NCBI GenBank assembly: GCA_947494975.1
Contig: CANLXA010000001.1
Location: 930,001-994,000 of the forward strand
Source of the DNA: an uncultured Roseicyclus sp.
GTDB taxonomy: Bacteria > Pseudomonadota > Alphaproteobacteria > Rhodobacterales > Rhodobacteraceae
DNA: 64,000 nt
Direction: 5' to 3'
Shown here in pieces: positions 43,895-53,137 of the stretch. Both the position numbers and the translations under genes were made by a program. The notes beneath the pieces are model-generated. The model saw nothing but the letters and a program-made list of their open reading frames with translations, ran no database searches and was not told the origin of the DNA. Numbering within the stretch: position 1 is the first letter of the stretch; the number at the start of each line of letters is the position of its first letter.

Positions 43895-45067
43895 ATGGTT
43901 TCCGGTTTCTCCAACCTTCGCAACCCGCTGCGCATTGGTATTGCGCTTGTTCTGTCCATGGTTCTGACCGCGTGTCAGATCGGTGGCGGCCCGATCGGGC
44001 TTGGTGGCGGTCCGCGTGTGTCTGGCCAGAACGTCCAGGTGGCCATGCTGATCCCGCTCAGTGGCGCAGGCGGCGATGCCCTTCTGGCCCGCAGCTTGGA
44101 GAATTCCGCCCGGCTCGCCGCTGCCGACGTCGCGGGCACGACGAATGTGGAAATCATAGTGTACGACACGGCAGGTGATGCCGCCGTTGCGGCGTCCCGC
44201 GCACAGGAAGCAGTCTCCGCCGGGGCCGACGTCATCGTTGGCCCGCTGCGATCGGACGCGGCGGCGGCGGTGGGTGTGGCCGTGGCGAACTCGAACGTGG
44301 CCGTGCTGAGCTTTTCCAACAACACCGAGATCGCAGGCGGCAACGTCCTCGTTCTGGGCTATACCTTCGCCAATACCGCCAACCGGATCGTCAGCTATTC
44401 CGCGCGCCAGGGCCGCGGCAATATCGTGCTGGTCCACGCGTCGAACCTGGCGGGGGAAGTGGCTCGGGATGCCGTGCGCCGCGCCGCGGCCCGTACCGGC
44501 GCAACCATCGTCTCCACCATTCCTTATGAGTTCAGCCAGGTGGGTGTCGTCAACGTGGTGCCGCAAGTCACCGATGCCGTGCGCAACCAGGGTGGAAACT
44601 CCGTCCTTCTGACGTCGGACAGTGCGGGCGCCCTGCCGCTCTTTGCACAGCTGTTGCCGGAAAACGGCTTGAACACCGATACTGTTCAGCTCATGGGCCT
44701 GACGCGATGGGACATTCCGCCCGCAACGCTTCAGTTCTCGGGGCTGCAGGGCGGTTGGTTCACCCTGCCCGATGGGGCCGCCGCCGCCGATTTCAACGCG
44801 CGCTACGCCGCCGCCAACGGCACGGCGCCCCATGCTTTGGGAAGCCTCGGCTACGACGCGATCCGCGCGATTGCGCAAACGGCCGGGCTTGGCCGGATGG
44901 GCGCCGGCGATTTCGTGGCGACAGGCCAGATCCAGGGCGCGGGCGGTGCGTTCCGCTTCTTGCCCGACGGCACCATCGAACGCGCGCTGGCGGTCGCACA
45001 GATCGTCGATCAACAGGTGACGGTGATTGACCCTGCCCCAAGAAGCCTTGGCGGTGCCGGTTTCTGA
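43895..45067 (+). CDS. LppC/LpoA-like penicillin-binding protein activator lipoprotein
   Basis: 390 residues. The lipobox LTAC places the lipidated cysteine at residue 27, so it is an outer-membrane-type lipoprotein. The rest is a periplasmic-binding-protein fold: QVAMLIPLSGAGGDALLARSLENSARLAAADV, GADVIVGPLRSDAAAAVG and VLSFSNNTEIAGGNV. This is the LppC/YraM family, related to LpoA, which activates PBP1A. The N-terminal TPR part of E. coli LpoA is absent, as is usual in alphaproteobacteria. It overlaps glnD by a few codons in another frame. Confidence 0.92.
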   Translation: MVSGFSNLRNPLRIGIALVLSMVLTACQIGGGPIGLGGGPRVSGQNVQVAMLIPLSGAGGDALLARSLENSARLAAADVAGTTNVEIIVYDTAGDAAVAASRAQEAVSAGADVIVGPLRSDAAAAVGVAVANSNVAVLSFSNNTEIAGGNVLVLGYTFANTANRIVSYSARQGRGNIVLVHASNLAGEVARDAVRRAAARTGATIVSTIPYEFSQVGVVNVVPQVTDAVRNQGGNSVLLTSDSAGALPLFAQLLPENGLNTDTVQLMGLTRWDIPPATLQFSGLQGGWFTLPDGAAAADFNARYAAANGTAPHALGSLGYDAIRAIAQTAGLGRMGAGDFVATGQIQGAGGAFRFLPDGTIERALAVAQIVDQQVTVIDPAPRSLGGAGF

Positions 45068-47858
45068 CCGGGACCAGAACCCCAGCCTATCCGACGCCTC
45101 AGGGCCGGGCACACTCCTGCTCCCTGCCGGAGTTATCATCGATCCGGGGGCTCTGAGCGCGCGGGTCGATAGCGCATGTGCAGATCTGGGCGACGCCGCC
45201 GCCATCCGCGCGGCGGCGGTGGGCGAACTGAACGCGGCACAAAAGCACGCCAGACAGACCCTGAAAGACGCCATCATCGCAAATCCACTGGCCGCGCGCA
45301 GGGCGACGCGATCTTATGCGTACCTGACTGACGTTCTGGTCCATGAGGTGCTGCGGATTGCGGAAACCTACCTGCATCCCACGAATGTTCGGACCGACAG
45401 CGAACGGCTCGCAGTCATGGCGGTGGGCGGGTACGGTCGGGGCGAGATGGCGCCGTTTTCCGATGTCGATCTGCTGTTTCTGACGCCGTGGAAAGTGACC
45501 GGGAAGGTCGAAAGTGTCATCGAAAGCATGCTCTACATGCTGTGGGACATGCGCCTGAAAGTGGGACATGCCAGCCGCACAGTCGCCGAATGCATACGCC
45601 TTGGTCGCCAAGACTACACGATTCGCACATCGCTCCTGGAGATGCGGCACCTGGCTGGTGATGCAGCCCTTGGCAAAGAGCTGTCCGACACGCTGCGCGC
45701 GCAGCTTTTCGAGGGCACGTTGGGCGAGTTCATTGAAGCCAAACTCGAAGAACGCAGCAGCCGTCACAAGAAGCAGGGTGGCCAGCGGTACATGCTGGAG
45801 CCCAACGTAAAAGAGGGCAAAGGCGGGCTGCGGGACCTGCAAACGCTTTATTGGATTGCCAAGTATGAACATGGCGTGGCGCGCGCGGCCGAGCTTGTAA
45901 ACCTCGGCGTGTTCCGCCCGGAGGAATTCGCCAGTTTCGACGCCGCTGAACGCTTCCTTTGGGCAGTCCGGGCGCATCTGCACCTGATCGCGAACCGGGC
46001 GCAGGACATGCTCAGCTTCGATATGCAGGTCGAGGTGGCCGAACGCCTTGGATACAACGACCATTCCGGGCGGCGCGCGGTGGAACACTTCATGCAGGAT
46101 TACTTCCGGCACGCGACCCGGGTGGGGGAGCTGACGCGGATCTTCTTGACGGGGCTTGAGGCGCGCCATGTCAAACAGCAACCGGCGATCTTGGGCTTCC
46201 TGCGCGGACGATCGCGCCGCAAGAAGCTGAAAGACGGCTACGAGGTGATCCAGAATCGCCTGAATATCCGCGAGCCGGAAACGTTCTTCGAGGACCGTTT
46301 GAATATCCTGCGTCTGTTCGAAGAGGGCCTGCGCACCGGTTACCTGATCCACCCAAGCGCGATGCGGGAGGTGTCGGCCCGGTTGGACCTGATCGACGAT
46401 GTCTTGCGCGGTGACCGCGAGGCCAACCGGATCTTTCTGGATCTGATGCTGAAACACGGCAACCCGGAACGCGGCCTGCGCCGAATGAACGAACTTGGGG
46501 TTCTGGCCGCCTTCCTGCCGGAATTCGCACCCATCGTCGCGATGATGCAGTTCAACATGTATCACAGCTACACCGTGGATGAGCACACGATCCAGGTCGT
46601 CTCGACCTTGGCCCAGATCGAGCGGGAAGAGCTGGTGGAGGAGCTTCCGCTGGTCTCCGGTATCCTCAAGAAAGGGGTGAACCGGAAGGTCCTCTTCATG
46701 GCCTGCCTGCTTCACGACATCGGCAAGGGCCGGAATGAGGATCACTCGATCCTCGGCGCGCGGATGGCGCGCGCGATCTGCCCGCGATTGGGCTTGAAAC
46801 CGGCGGAATGCGAGACCGTGGAATGGCTGGTGCGCTACCACCTTCTGATGTCCGACATGGCCCAGAAACGCGACATCTCGGATCCGCGCACGGTCCGTGA
46901 TTTCGCAAAGGCCGTGAAGACGCGGGAACGGCTGGACCTGCTCACCGTGCTCACGGTCTGCGATATTCGCGGGGTGGGGCCGAATACATGGAACAACTGG
47001 AAAGCCACGCTTTTGCGCGGCTTGCACCGGGCCACGGCGCAGGCACTTGAAACCGGACTGGAAGACCTCAACCGCGAACAGCTGGAGGGTGAGGCCAAGA
47101 AGCGCCTCCGCGTGGCGCTGGAGGATTGGGCCAAGCCCGAGTTGAAGGCCGAGATCGACCGCCACTACGGACCCTATTGGCAAGGCCTCGATCTGGCGAC
47201 ACAGGTCACATTTGCCAAGATGCTGCGCGACCTCGGGGATGAGGAAATCCGCATCGATACCAAGCAAGACGAAGACCGCGACGCAACACGCGTATGTTTC
47301 GCGCTGGCCGATCATCCCGGCATCTTCTGCCGCTTGGCGGGCGCCCTCTCATTGGTCGGCGCGAACGTCGTGGATGCGCGCACCTATACGTCCAAGGATG
47401 GCTTCGCGACGGCCGTTTTCTGGGTGCAGGACCACGACGGAAGCCCCTACGAAAGGGCGCGCTTGCCACGCTTGACGGGGATGATCAAGAAGACACTGAA
47501 GGGTGAGGTTCTGGCTTCCGAAGCGATGGAGCGGCGCGACAAGATCAAGAAGCGTGAACGCCCCTTCAACGTGCCCACAACCATCACCTTCGACAACGAT
47601 GGTTCGGAGATCTACACCATCATCGAGGTCGATACCCGCGACCGCCCCGGCCTGCTCTACGATCTGACCAAGACGCTGGCGGCAAGCAATGTCTACATCG
47701 CGTCCGCGGTGATCGCGACCTATGGCGTGCAGGTGGTCGATACGTTCTACGTCAAGGACATGTTCGGCCTGAAACTGCATTCGGACAACCGCCGCACAAG
47801 CCTGGAGAAGAAACTGCGCGATGCCATCGCACGGGTCGCGGAACGGGCGGGGGCCTGA
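45054..47858 (+). CDS. glnD: Bifunctional uridylyltransferase / uridylyl-removing enzyme
   Basis: About 934 residues from the GTG at 45054. GlnD senses glutamine and uridylylates or deuridylylates PII proteins (GlnB/GlnK), setting nitrogen control. The nucleotidyltransferase motif GGYGRGEMAPFSDVDLLF lies near residues 124-141, the HD domain in MACLLHDIGKG near 545, and two ACT domains start at VCFALADHPGIFCRLAGAL and IIEVDTRDRPGLLYDLTK. TTG codons at 45027 and 45048 are alternative starts. All overlap the 3' end of the LppC gene. The upstream lipoprotein and downstream murJ lie close, and the three are probably cotranscribed. Confidence 0.96.
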   Translation: MPVSDRDQNPSLSDASGPGTLLLPAGVIIDPGALSARVDSACADLGDAAAIRAAAVGELNAAQKHARQTLKDAIIANPLAARRATRSYAYLTDVLVHEVLRIAETYLHPTNVRTDSERLAVMAVGGYGRGEMAPFSDVDLLFLTPWKVTGKVESVIESMLYMLWDMRLKVGHASRTVAECIRLGRQDYTIRTSLLEMRHLAGDAALGKELSDTLRAQLFEGTLGEFIEAKLEERSSRHKKQGGQRYMLEPNVKEGKGGLRDLQTLYWIAKYEHGVARAAELVNLGVFRPEEFASFDAAERFLWAVRAHLHLIANRAQDMLSFDMQVEVAERLGYNDHSGRRAVEHFMQDYFRHATRVGELTRIFLTGLEARHVKQQPAILGFLRGRSRRKKLKDGYEVIQNRLNIREPETFFEDRLNILRLFEEGLRTGYLIHPSAMREVSARLDLIDDVLRGDREANRIFLDLMLKHGNPERGLRRMNELGVLAAFLPEFAPIVAMMQFNMYHSYTVDEHTIQVVSTLAQIEREELVEELPLVSGILKKGVNRKVLFMACLLHDIGKGRNEDHSILGARMARAICPRLGLKPAECETVEWLVRYHLLMSDMAQKRDISDPRTVRDFAKAVKTRERLDLLTVLTVCDIRGVGPNTWNNWKATLLRGLHRATAQALETGLEDLNREQLEGEAKKRLRVALEDWAKPELKAEIDRHYGPYWQGLDLATQVTFAKMLRDLGDEEIRIDTKQDEDRDATRVCFALADHPGIFCRLAGALSLVGANVVDARTYTSKDGFATAVFWVQDHDGSPYERARLPRLTGMIKKTLKGEVLASEAMERRDKIKKRERPFNVPTTITFDNDGSEIYTIIEVDTRDRPGLLYDLTKTLAASNVYIASAVIATYGVQVVDTFYVKDMFGLKLHSDNRRTSLEKKLRDAIARVAERAGA

Positions 47859-47862
47859 GCCG

Positions 47863-49446
47863 ATGGCCGCGCGCCCGATCCGCCTTGTGTCAGGCTTCTT
47901 CACTGTCGGCGCATGGACCCTGGGCAGCCGCATCCTCGGCTTCGTGCGCGACATCATGATCGCGGCCTTCATGGGGGCCGGCCCCGTGGCCGAAGCGTTC
48001 TTGATCGCCTTTTCCCTGCCCAACATGTTCCGACGGTTCTTTGCCGAAGGCGCGTTCAACACGGCCTTCGTTCCGCTGTTCTCCAAGAAGCTGGAAAGCG
48101 GCGAAGATCCACAGGAATTCGCGCAGGACGCCTTTGCCGGATTGGCGTCGATCCTTATCGTGCTGACGCTTGTGGCGCAGTTGATCATGCCCTGGCTGGT
48201 GCTGGCGATGGCAGGCGGGTTTGCGGGCGACGACCGGTTGGATCTGGCCGTTGAATTCGGGCGGATCGCCTTCGTTTACATCCTCTTCATCTCGCTGGCC
48301 GCGCTCTTCTCGGGGATCCTCAACGCCACCGGGCGGTTCGCCACGGCGGCAGCCGCACCGATCCTTTTGAATGTCATTCTCGTGGGTACGCTGTTCCTCG
48401 TCAGCCAGCTTGGTGCCGACGGCAAGATGACAAGCCTTGTTGACCCTGCCGAGCGGTACGGTCGCGCATTGGCATGGGCCGTCCCGTTGGCCGGTATCGC
48501 CCAGGTTGGCCTGGTCTGGTTCGCAGCGTCCCGCGCCGGGTTTCCCGTACGCCCGCGCCTGCCAAGACTGACTCCAGACATGCGAAAACTCGCCGTGATC
48601 GCTCTGCCCGCCATGCTGGCCGGGGGCGTTGTGCAGATCAACCTGCTGGTCGGGCGGCAAGTCGCCAGTTTCTTTGACGGGGCCATCGCGTGGCTGAGCT
48701 TCGCGGATCGCCTGTACCAACTGCCGTTGGGCGTGGTCGGTATTGCCATCGGCATCGTGCTTTTGCCCGATCTGTCACGCCGGTTGCGGGCCGAGGATGC
48801 CATCGGCGGGCGGCATGCGTTTTCGCGGGCCGGTGAAATTGCGCTGGCGCTCACCATCCCCGCCGCCGTTGCCCTGATCGTGATCCCCCTGCCACTGGTC
48901 TCGGTCCTGTTCCAGCGCGGCGCGTTCACGGCGGATGATGCCGCCAACACGGCGCTTGCGCTGGCCGTCTATGGCGCCGGGCTGCCCGCCTTTGTTCTGC
49001 AAAAGGTGTTGCAGCCGCTTTATTTTGCGCGCGAAGACACCCGGACGCCGTTTCGCTTTGCGGTGGTGGCGATGGTGGTCAACGCGGTGGTGGCCATCGG
49101 CCTTGGCCTTGTCATCGGCTTCCTCGGGGCGGCAATCGCCACCAGCGTCGCGGCATGGGTCATGGTCGGGCTGTTGTCCCGCGGGCGGCGCCCGATGGGC
49201 GATATTGCGCAATTCGATGACCGGTTCCGGACGCGCATCTGGCGCATCATCGCCGCCGCACTCTGCATGGGGCTGGTGCTGTGGTGGGCGGCGTTGCTGC
49301 TCGGACCGTTCCTGGGTGGCCCCACGTGGCGCTACCTGGCGCTGGCCATTCTGGTGAGCCTGGGAATCGCGGTCTATTTCGGCCTCGGTCGGCTCTTCGG
49401 TGCCTTTTCGATGGCCGACCTGAAAGGTGCGGTGCGACGCAGCTAA
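47863..49446 (+). CDS. murJ: Lipid II flippase
   Basis: 527 residues with 13-14 membrane helices of the MurJ/MviN family, which moves lipid II across the inner membrane for peptidoglycan synthesis. The signature is LVSGFFTVGAWTLGSRILGFVRDIMIAAFMGAGPVAEAF, with the conserved functional arginines in GSR and FVRD, then SLPNMFRRFFAEGAFNTAFVP. I chose the ATG at 47863, 4 bases after glnD; the longer frame overlaps glnD without homology. The glnD-murJ pairing is common in alphaproteobacteria. Confidence 0.96.
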   Translation: MAARPIRLVSGFFTVGAWTLGSRILGFVRDIMIAAFMGAGPVAEAFLIAFSLPNMFRRFFAEGAFNTAFVPLFSKKLESGEDPQEFAQDAFAGLASILIVLTLVAQLIMPWLVLAMAGGFAGDDRLDLAVEFGRIAFVYILFISLAALFSGILNATGRFATAAAAPILLNVILVGTLFLVSQLGADGKMTSLVDPAERYGRALAWAVPLAGIAQVGLVWFAASRAGFPVRPRLPRLTPDMRKLAVIALPAMLAGGVVQINLLVGRQVASFFDGAIAWLSFADRLYQLPLGVVGIAIGIVLLPDLSRRLRAEDAIGGRHAFSRAGEIALALTIPAAVALIVIPLPLVSVLFQRGAFTADDAANTALALAVYGAGLPAFVLQKVLQPLYFAREDTRTPFRFAVVAMVVNAVVAIGLGLVIGFLGAAIATSVAAWVMVGLLSRGRRPMGDIAQFDDRFRTRIWRIIAAALCMGLVLWWAALLLGPFLGGPTWRYLALAILVSLGIAVYFGLGRLFGAFSMADLKGAVRRS

Positions 49447-49453
49447 GGGCGGC

Positions 49454-50137
49454 TCAGCGTTGCCGCAGCCGCGCAAGCGCCCGCCGCCAACCGCCCGGGC
49501 TGACCACGAACGACATCAGCAACCCCGCGACAAAACCGGATATGTCGGCCACCAGGTTGCCGAACTGGCCGTTGATCAGCCCGAAGATCAACTGAAACGC
49601 CAAAAGCGCGCCGATCAGCGTGAAGGCCCTCAAACGGCCCTGCCCCTCGGCCTCGGCCCGGAGCAGCATCAGAAAGGTGAACGCGCCGATCAGGCCGTAG
49701 ACCCCCGGATATCCGCCCACGAGCGGATATTCGGCGTCGAGAATGATGACGTATCCCAAGGCACCCATCACGGCGGAGATCCAGAAGACCGCAATGAACG
49801 CGATGGGAGAATAGACCTCGGCCACCATCTTGCCGAGCGCGAGGATAAACACCACCACCAGCGCCGCATGCACAAAGCTGCCATGGATCAGCGGGTACGT
49901 CACGAAGCGCAGCAGATGCTCGGCGGGATAGATCCCGTTGCCGACCATCCACGACCAGACCTGATCCAGCACGGCATAATCCTGAAACGCCGCCAGCCGC
50001 CAGCCGACCCCGCGCTGCCCGCCCAACAAACCGGCCGTGGCCGCCTGAAACATCAGCTCCAGCCCGAAGATCACCGCCGCCAGCGCCACGACGACAGGCG
50101 GCAAGGCATTGAATGGGGAGGTGTTGTGGTTCTCCAT
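49454..50137 (-). CDS. Rhomboid-fold membrane protein lacking the catalytic dyad
   Basis: 227 residues with six membrane helices in rhomboid order. The L1/TM2 block RFVTYPLIHGSFVHAALVVVFILALGK (with H85 and H90) is typical, but the usual asparagine of HxxxxHxxxN is not kept. The nucleophile motif GxSG is GYPG (142-145), so serine is proline (P144). The TM6 histidine of HxxGxxxG is aspartate (D198 in ADISGFVAG). It therefore cannot be a standard serine protease and is probably a pseudoprotease that binds membrane clients, like iRhoms or derlins. It converges on murJ with a 7-base gap and is divergent from trpS. Confidence 0.85.
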   Translation of the reverse strand: MENHNTSPFNALPPVVVALAAVIFGLELMFQAATAGLLGGQRGVGWRLAAFQDYAVLDQVWSWMVGNGIYPAEHLLRFVTYPLIHGSFVHAALVVVFILALGKMVAEVYSPIAFIAVFWISAVMGALGYVIILDAEYPLVGGYPGVYGLIGAFTFLMLLRAEAEGQGRLRAFTLIGALLAFQLIFGLINGQFGNLVADISGFVAGLLMSFVVSPGGWRRALARLRQR

Positions 50138-50166
50138 GGGCTGGCCTTTTGGTTGGTCGGCCTTGG

Positions 50167-50195
50167 TTGACGGGCCTGCGCCCCGTGGGTAAGCG
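50167..50195 (+). promoter_or_regulatory. Candidate housekeeping promoter of trpS
   Basis: TTGACG (50167-50172), a 17-base spacer and TAAGCG (50190-50195), about 50 bases before the trpS ATG. The -35 element is good and the -10 element weak. No T-box or tryptophan leader peptide is seen. Confidence 0.35.
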
Positions 50196-50246
50196 GTTGC
50201 GCGCCGCTTGGCCAGTGGGGCCGCGCGCGATCAAGGACGTTTTCCG

Positions 50247-51272
50247 ATGGCCGAGACCCAGTTCAAACCCCGCGTCTTCTCAGGGATCCAGCCGTCAGGC
50301 GGGCTGACCCTTGGCAATTACCTTGGGGCCATCAAACGGTTCGTCGAGATGCAGGAGGATGGCCGCCACGAGACTGTCTATTGCATGGTCGATCTGCATG
50401 CGATCACCGCCAAACTGATCGATCCGAACGAGCTGCGCAACAACACGCGAGAGCTGTGCGCGGGGTTCATCGCATCGGGCATCGATCCGGAAAAATCCAT
50501 ACTGATCAACCAATCCCAGGTGCCCGAACATGCCCAACTGGCGTGGATCTTCAATTGCATCGCCCGAATGGGGTGGATGGGACGGATGACCCAGTGGAAG
50601 GACAAATCGGGCAAGAATGCCGAGGCATCCTCGCTTGGGCTGTTCGCATATCCTGCCCTGATGGCGGCGGATATCCTGATCTACCACGCCACTCATGTGC
50701 CGGTGGGCGATGACCAGAAGCAGCATCTGGAGCTAGCCCGCGACATCGCCGCGAAGTTCAACCACGATTACGGCGTCGACTTCTTTCCGATCACCGAGCC
50801 GGTGATCGAGGGCGCCGCCACCCGCGTGATGAACCTGCAGGACGGCACCAAGAAAATGTCCAAATCCGATCCGTCCGAAAAGACGCGCATCAACATGACG
50901 GATGATGCCGACACCATCGCCAGGAAAATCCGCAAGGCCAAGACCGACCCAGATCCTCTGCCTGACACAATTGAGGGGCTGGCGGAGCGGCCCGATGCGC
51001 GCAATCTGGTGAATATCTACGCAGCGCTGGCCGATATCTCGCCGCAAGCGGTTCTGGATCAGCACGTCGGAAGCCTGTTCGGCCATTTCAAGGTTGCCTT
51101 GGCGGATGTGGCCGTCGACAAGCTGTCGCCGATTTCGGCCGAGATGTCGCGCCTGATGGATGACCCGGCCGAGATCGACCGCATCCTCGGGCGCGGGGCG
51201 GAACGCGCGCGCGAAATCACCGTGCCGATCCTCGAAAAGACCTACGACATCGTGGGGATGTTGCGCAGCTGA
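50247..51272 (+). CDS. trpS: Tryptophanyl-tRNA synthetase
   Basis: 341 residues, class Ic synthetase charging tRNA-Trp. The HIGH-like motif is [17 protein letters not shown] near the N-terminus and the KMSKS motif is KKMSKSDPS near residue 207. [10 protein letters not shown] and [20 protein letters not shown] are family blocks. The ATG at 50247 matches the conserved N-terminus; an upstream in-frame start adds 13 residues without homology. A short CCCTGT/ACAGGG hairpin follows. Standard length. Confidence 0.97.
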   Translation: MAETQFKPRVFSGIQPSGGLTLGNYLGAIKRFVEMQEDGRHETVYCMVDLHAITAKLIDPNELRNNTRELCAGFIASGIDPEKSILINQSQVPEHAQLAWIFNCIARMGWMGRMTQWKDKSGKNAEASSLGLFAYPALMAADILIYHATHVPVGDDQKQHLELARDIAAKFNHDYGVDFFPITEPVIEGAATRVMNLQDGTKKMSKSDPSEKTRINMTDDADTIARKIRKAKTDPDPLPDTIEGLAERPDARNLVNIYAALADISPQAVLDQHVGSLFGHFKVALADVAVDKLSPISAEMSRLMDDPAEIDRILGRGAERAREITVPILEKTYDIVGMLRS

Positions 51273-51280
51273 TGCACAGA

Positions 51281-51298
51281 CCCTGTGCCGCAACAGGG
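51281..51298 (+). terminator. Small hairpin after trpS
   Basis: CCCTGT (51281-51286) and ACAGGG (51293-51298) enclose gccgca, 8 bases past the trpS stop. There is no T-run, so termination here is uncertain. Confidence 0.35.
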
Positions 51299-51351
51299 GA
51301 TTGAGCCGACCGGTTCGATTGGTCATCTCCAAAGGCTAAGGAGAAACCATC

Positions 51352-51834
51352 ATGACCTACCGCGCAGATCCCGGCACCCGCATCGGCCACGTGCATCTCA
51401 AGGTCGCGGACCTTGAACGTGCGATTGCGTTTTACGAGCATGTCATCGGCCTGACCGTCACCCAACGATACGGCGATCAGGCGGCGTTTCTGGCCGCGGG
51501 CGCCTATCACCACCATCTTGGCCTCAACACGTGGCACAGCCGGGGCGGGCCGTGGCCCGCAGCGAATGCCACGGGTCTCTATCACAGCGCTTTTCTCTAT
51601 CCCGACCGGGCGGCTCTGGCGCGGGCCGTCAAGCAGGTGGTCGAAGCCGGTGTTCCAATCGAAGGCGCCGCTGATCACGGCGTGTCCGAAGCGGTCTATC
51701 TGAGCGATCCTGATGGAAACGGCATCGAGCTCTACCGCGATCGTCCGCCGGAGGATTGGCCGAAAAACGCCGACGGGAGGTTGAAGATGGTCAACTCACC
51801 GCTCGACGTGGAGGGGCTTTTGGCGTTGGCCTAG
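51352..51834 (+). CDS. VOC-superfamily (glyoxalase/dioxygenase-like) protein
   Basis: 160 residues, one beta-alpha-beta-beta-beta pair: IGHVHLKVADLERAIAFYEHVIGLTVTQRYG opens the fold, and SDPDGNGIELYRDRPPEDW near 123-141 is the closing metal-site strand with the usual glutamate. H19/H21 (IGHVHLKV), with the later histidine in YHHHLGLNTW and E133, could bind a metal. It resembles bacterial CatE-like proteins of about 160-280 residues and may be a single-domain ring-cleavage or detoxification enzyme. Substrate unknown. A GGAGAAACCATC site precedes the ATG. Confidence 0.88.
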   Translation: MTYRADPGTRIGHVHLKVADLERAIAFYEHVIGLTVTQRYGDQAAFLAAGAYHHHLGLNTWHSRGGPWPAANATGLYHSAFLYPDRAALARAVKQVVEAGVPIEGAADHGVSEAVYLSDPDGNGIELYRDRPPEDWPKNADGRLKMVNSPLDVEGLLALA

Positions 51835-51871
51835 TGCCTCTGTGCAGTCACGCACCAACCTGCGCGGCGCA

Positions 51872-51904
51872 TTAACTTTACATTAACAATCTGCACCGTA
51901 TATG
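51872..51904 (+). promoter_or_regulatory. CtrA-box promoter of the 72-residue orphan gene
   Basis: TTAAC-TTTACA-TTAAC at 51872-51887 is a perfect CtrA full site. Its middle, TTTACA (51877-51882), doubles as a -35 element, with TATATG (51899-51904) as -10 after 16 bases. The gene starts 40 bases further on. CtrA-activated promoters typically have the box over the -35 region, as here. Confidence 0.6.
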
Positions 51905-51944
51905 GTCACTACACACTTACATCGTTATTCAGGGGGAGATCTGT

Positions 51945-52163
51945 ATGACCAGCCGTCTCACCACCCGGTCGGATACGCCGACCGATAGATTGCCTGACCG
52001 CATTGGTGATCGCATCAGCGCCACCGACACTGCTTGCCGCTCCAAACCTGCCAAGTCAGCGCGGACCGACCGCAAGGCCGCTCCACTTGCGGCGCGCCCT
52101 GCACCGGAAACTGGCGCAACCATGGCCTACCAGCTTGGGTTCGCCTCTGGACCCGGCGCCTGA
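51945..52163 (+). CDS. Small basic orphan protein under a CtrA-like promoter
   Basis: 72 residues, starting MTSRLTTRSDTPTDRLPDRI, with a basic middle (about SKPAKSARTDRKAAP) and a hydrophobic, Gly-ended tail (TMAYQLGFASGPGA). AGGGGGAGA stands 6 bases before the ATG, a strong ribosome site. A recognisable promoter with a perfect CtrA dyad lies upstream. No family is recognised. It is followed after 42 bases by the aminotransferase gene, whose own ribosome site (GGGGAGGGG) argues for separate translation. The strong signals make a real gene likely despite its size. Confidence 0.7.
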   Translation: MTSRLTTRSDTPTDRLPDRIGDRISATDTACRSKPAKSARTDRKAAPLAARPAPETGATMAYQLGFASGPGA

Positions 52164-52205
52164 TTAGGCCCTAACCTCTCTCCTGCACAAGCTGGGGAGG
52201 GGCCG

Positions 52206-53069
52206 ATGGCCGCAGGCACCAATATCAAAACCTATTTCAACGGCGTTTGGCACGATGCCGACGTGCCTGTCCTGCGCGCAGCCGACCATGGCACATGGCA
52301 GGCCACAACCGTTTTCGACGGCGCACGCTACGTGAACGGCCTGGCGCCGGACCTGCGCAAGCATTGCGACCGGGTCGTGCGCTCGGCCCGCGCGCTGTCG
52401 CTGACACCCGGCAAAACCGGCGAAGAGATTTACGATATCGTCTGGGAGGGGCTCAAGCGCTATCCCAAGGACGCCGCCGTCTATGTGCGCCCGATGTTCT
52501 TCGGCATCGATAGCGGCGCCTACGGGCTGGTTCCCGCCGAGACGGAAGCTGGCTTCTGTGTCTGCCTCGAAGAAGTCCCGATCGCGGCCCCCGACGCGGC
52601 GAGCCGCCTGGCGACAACGCAGTTCCACCGCCCCACGCTCGCCACGGCCGTGCTCGACGCGAAGGCGGGCTGCCTCTACCCCAACAATGCGCGAATGCTG
52701 ATGGAAGCGATGTCGAAAGGCTACGACAACGCGCTGGTGTGTGACGCGATCGGGAATGTCGCCGAGACGGCCACTGCGAATATCTTCATGGTCCGCGATG
52801 GCGTGGTCTTCACGCCCATCCCGAACGGCACATTCCTCAACGGCATCACTCGCCAACGCCACATGGCCAACCTGCGCGCCGACGGCCACGACGTGATCGA
52901 ACGTGTCCTGACCTTCGATGATTTCCGCGCCGCCGATGAGGTCTTCATGTCTGGCAACCTCAACAAGGTCACGCCGGTTCTGGAATTCGAGGGCACCCAT
53001 TACCAGCATGGGCCGGTGACCAAACGCGCGCGGGAATTGTATTGGGATTGGGCGGCCTCGGCGGCGTGA
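52206..53069 (+). CDS. Branched-chain-amino-acid aminotransferase-like (class IV PLP)
   Basis: 287 residues. A fold-type IV PLP enzyme: FNGVWHDADVPVLRAADHGTWQATTVFDGARYVNG is the N-terminal pattern, and the catalytic lysine is probably in LDAKAGCLYPNNARMLMEA. ETATANIFMVRDGVVFTPIPNGTFLNGITRQ carries the phosphate-binding and substrate blocks. In the family it transaminates leucine, isoleucine and valine with 2-oxoglutarate, but D-amino-acid aminotransferases share these motifs and the lysine environment differs from E. coli IlvE. I therefore leave the gene unnamed. It lies alone. Confidence 0.9.
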   Translation: MAAGTNIKTYFNGVWHDADVPVLRAADHGTWQATTVFDGARYVNGLAPDLRKHCDRVVRSARALSLTPGKTGEEIYDIVWEGLKRYPKDAAVYVRPMFFGIDSGAYGLVPAETEAGFCVCLEEVPIAAPDAASRLATTQFHRPTLATAVLDAKAGCLYPNNARMLMEAMSKGYDNALVCDAIGNVAETATANIFMVRDGVVFTPIPNGTFLNGITRQRHMANLRADGHDVIERVLTFDDFRAADEVFMSGNLNKVTPVLEFEGTHYQHGPVTKRARELYWDWAASAA

Positions 53070-53137
53070 CACTCAATCACTGGTAGACAGCCCCGCAACC
53101 CTCCGTCATCCTCCAACGCCGGAAGAGGGACCATTCG

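Noticed and set aside
45099-47315. 738-codon reverse open frame opposite glnD
   Set aside because: Antisense shadow; glnD motifs on the forward strand are unmistakable.
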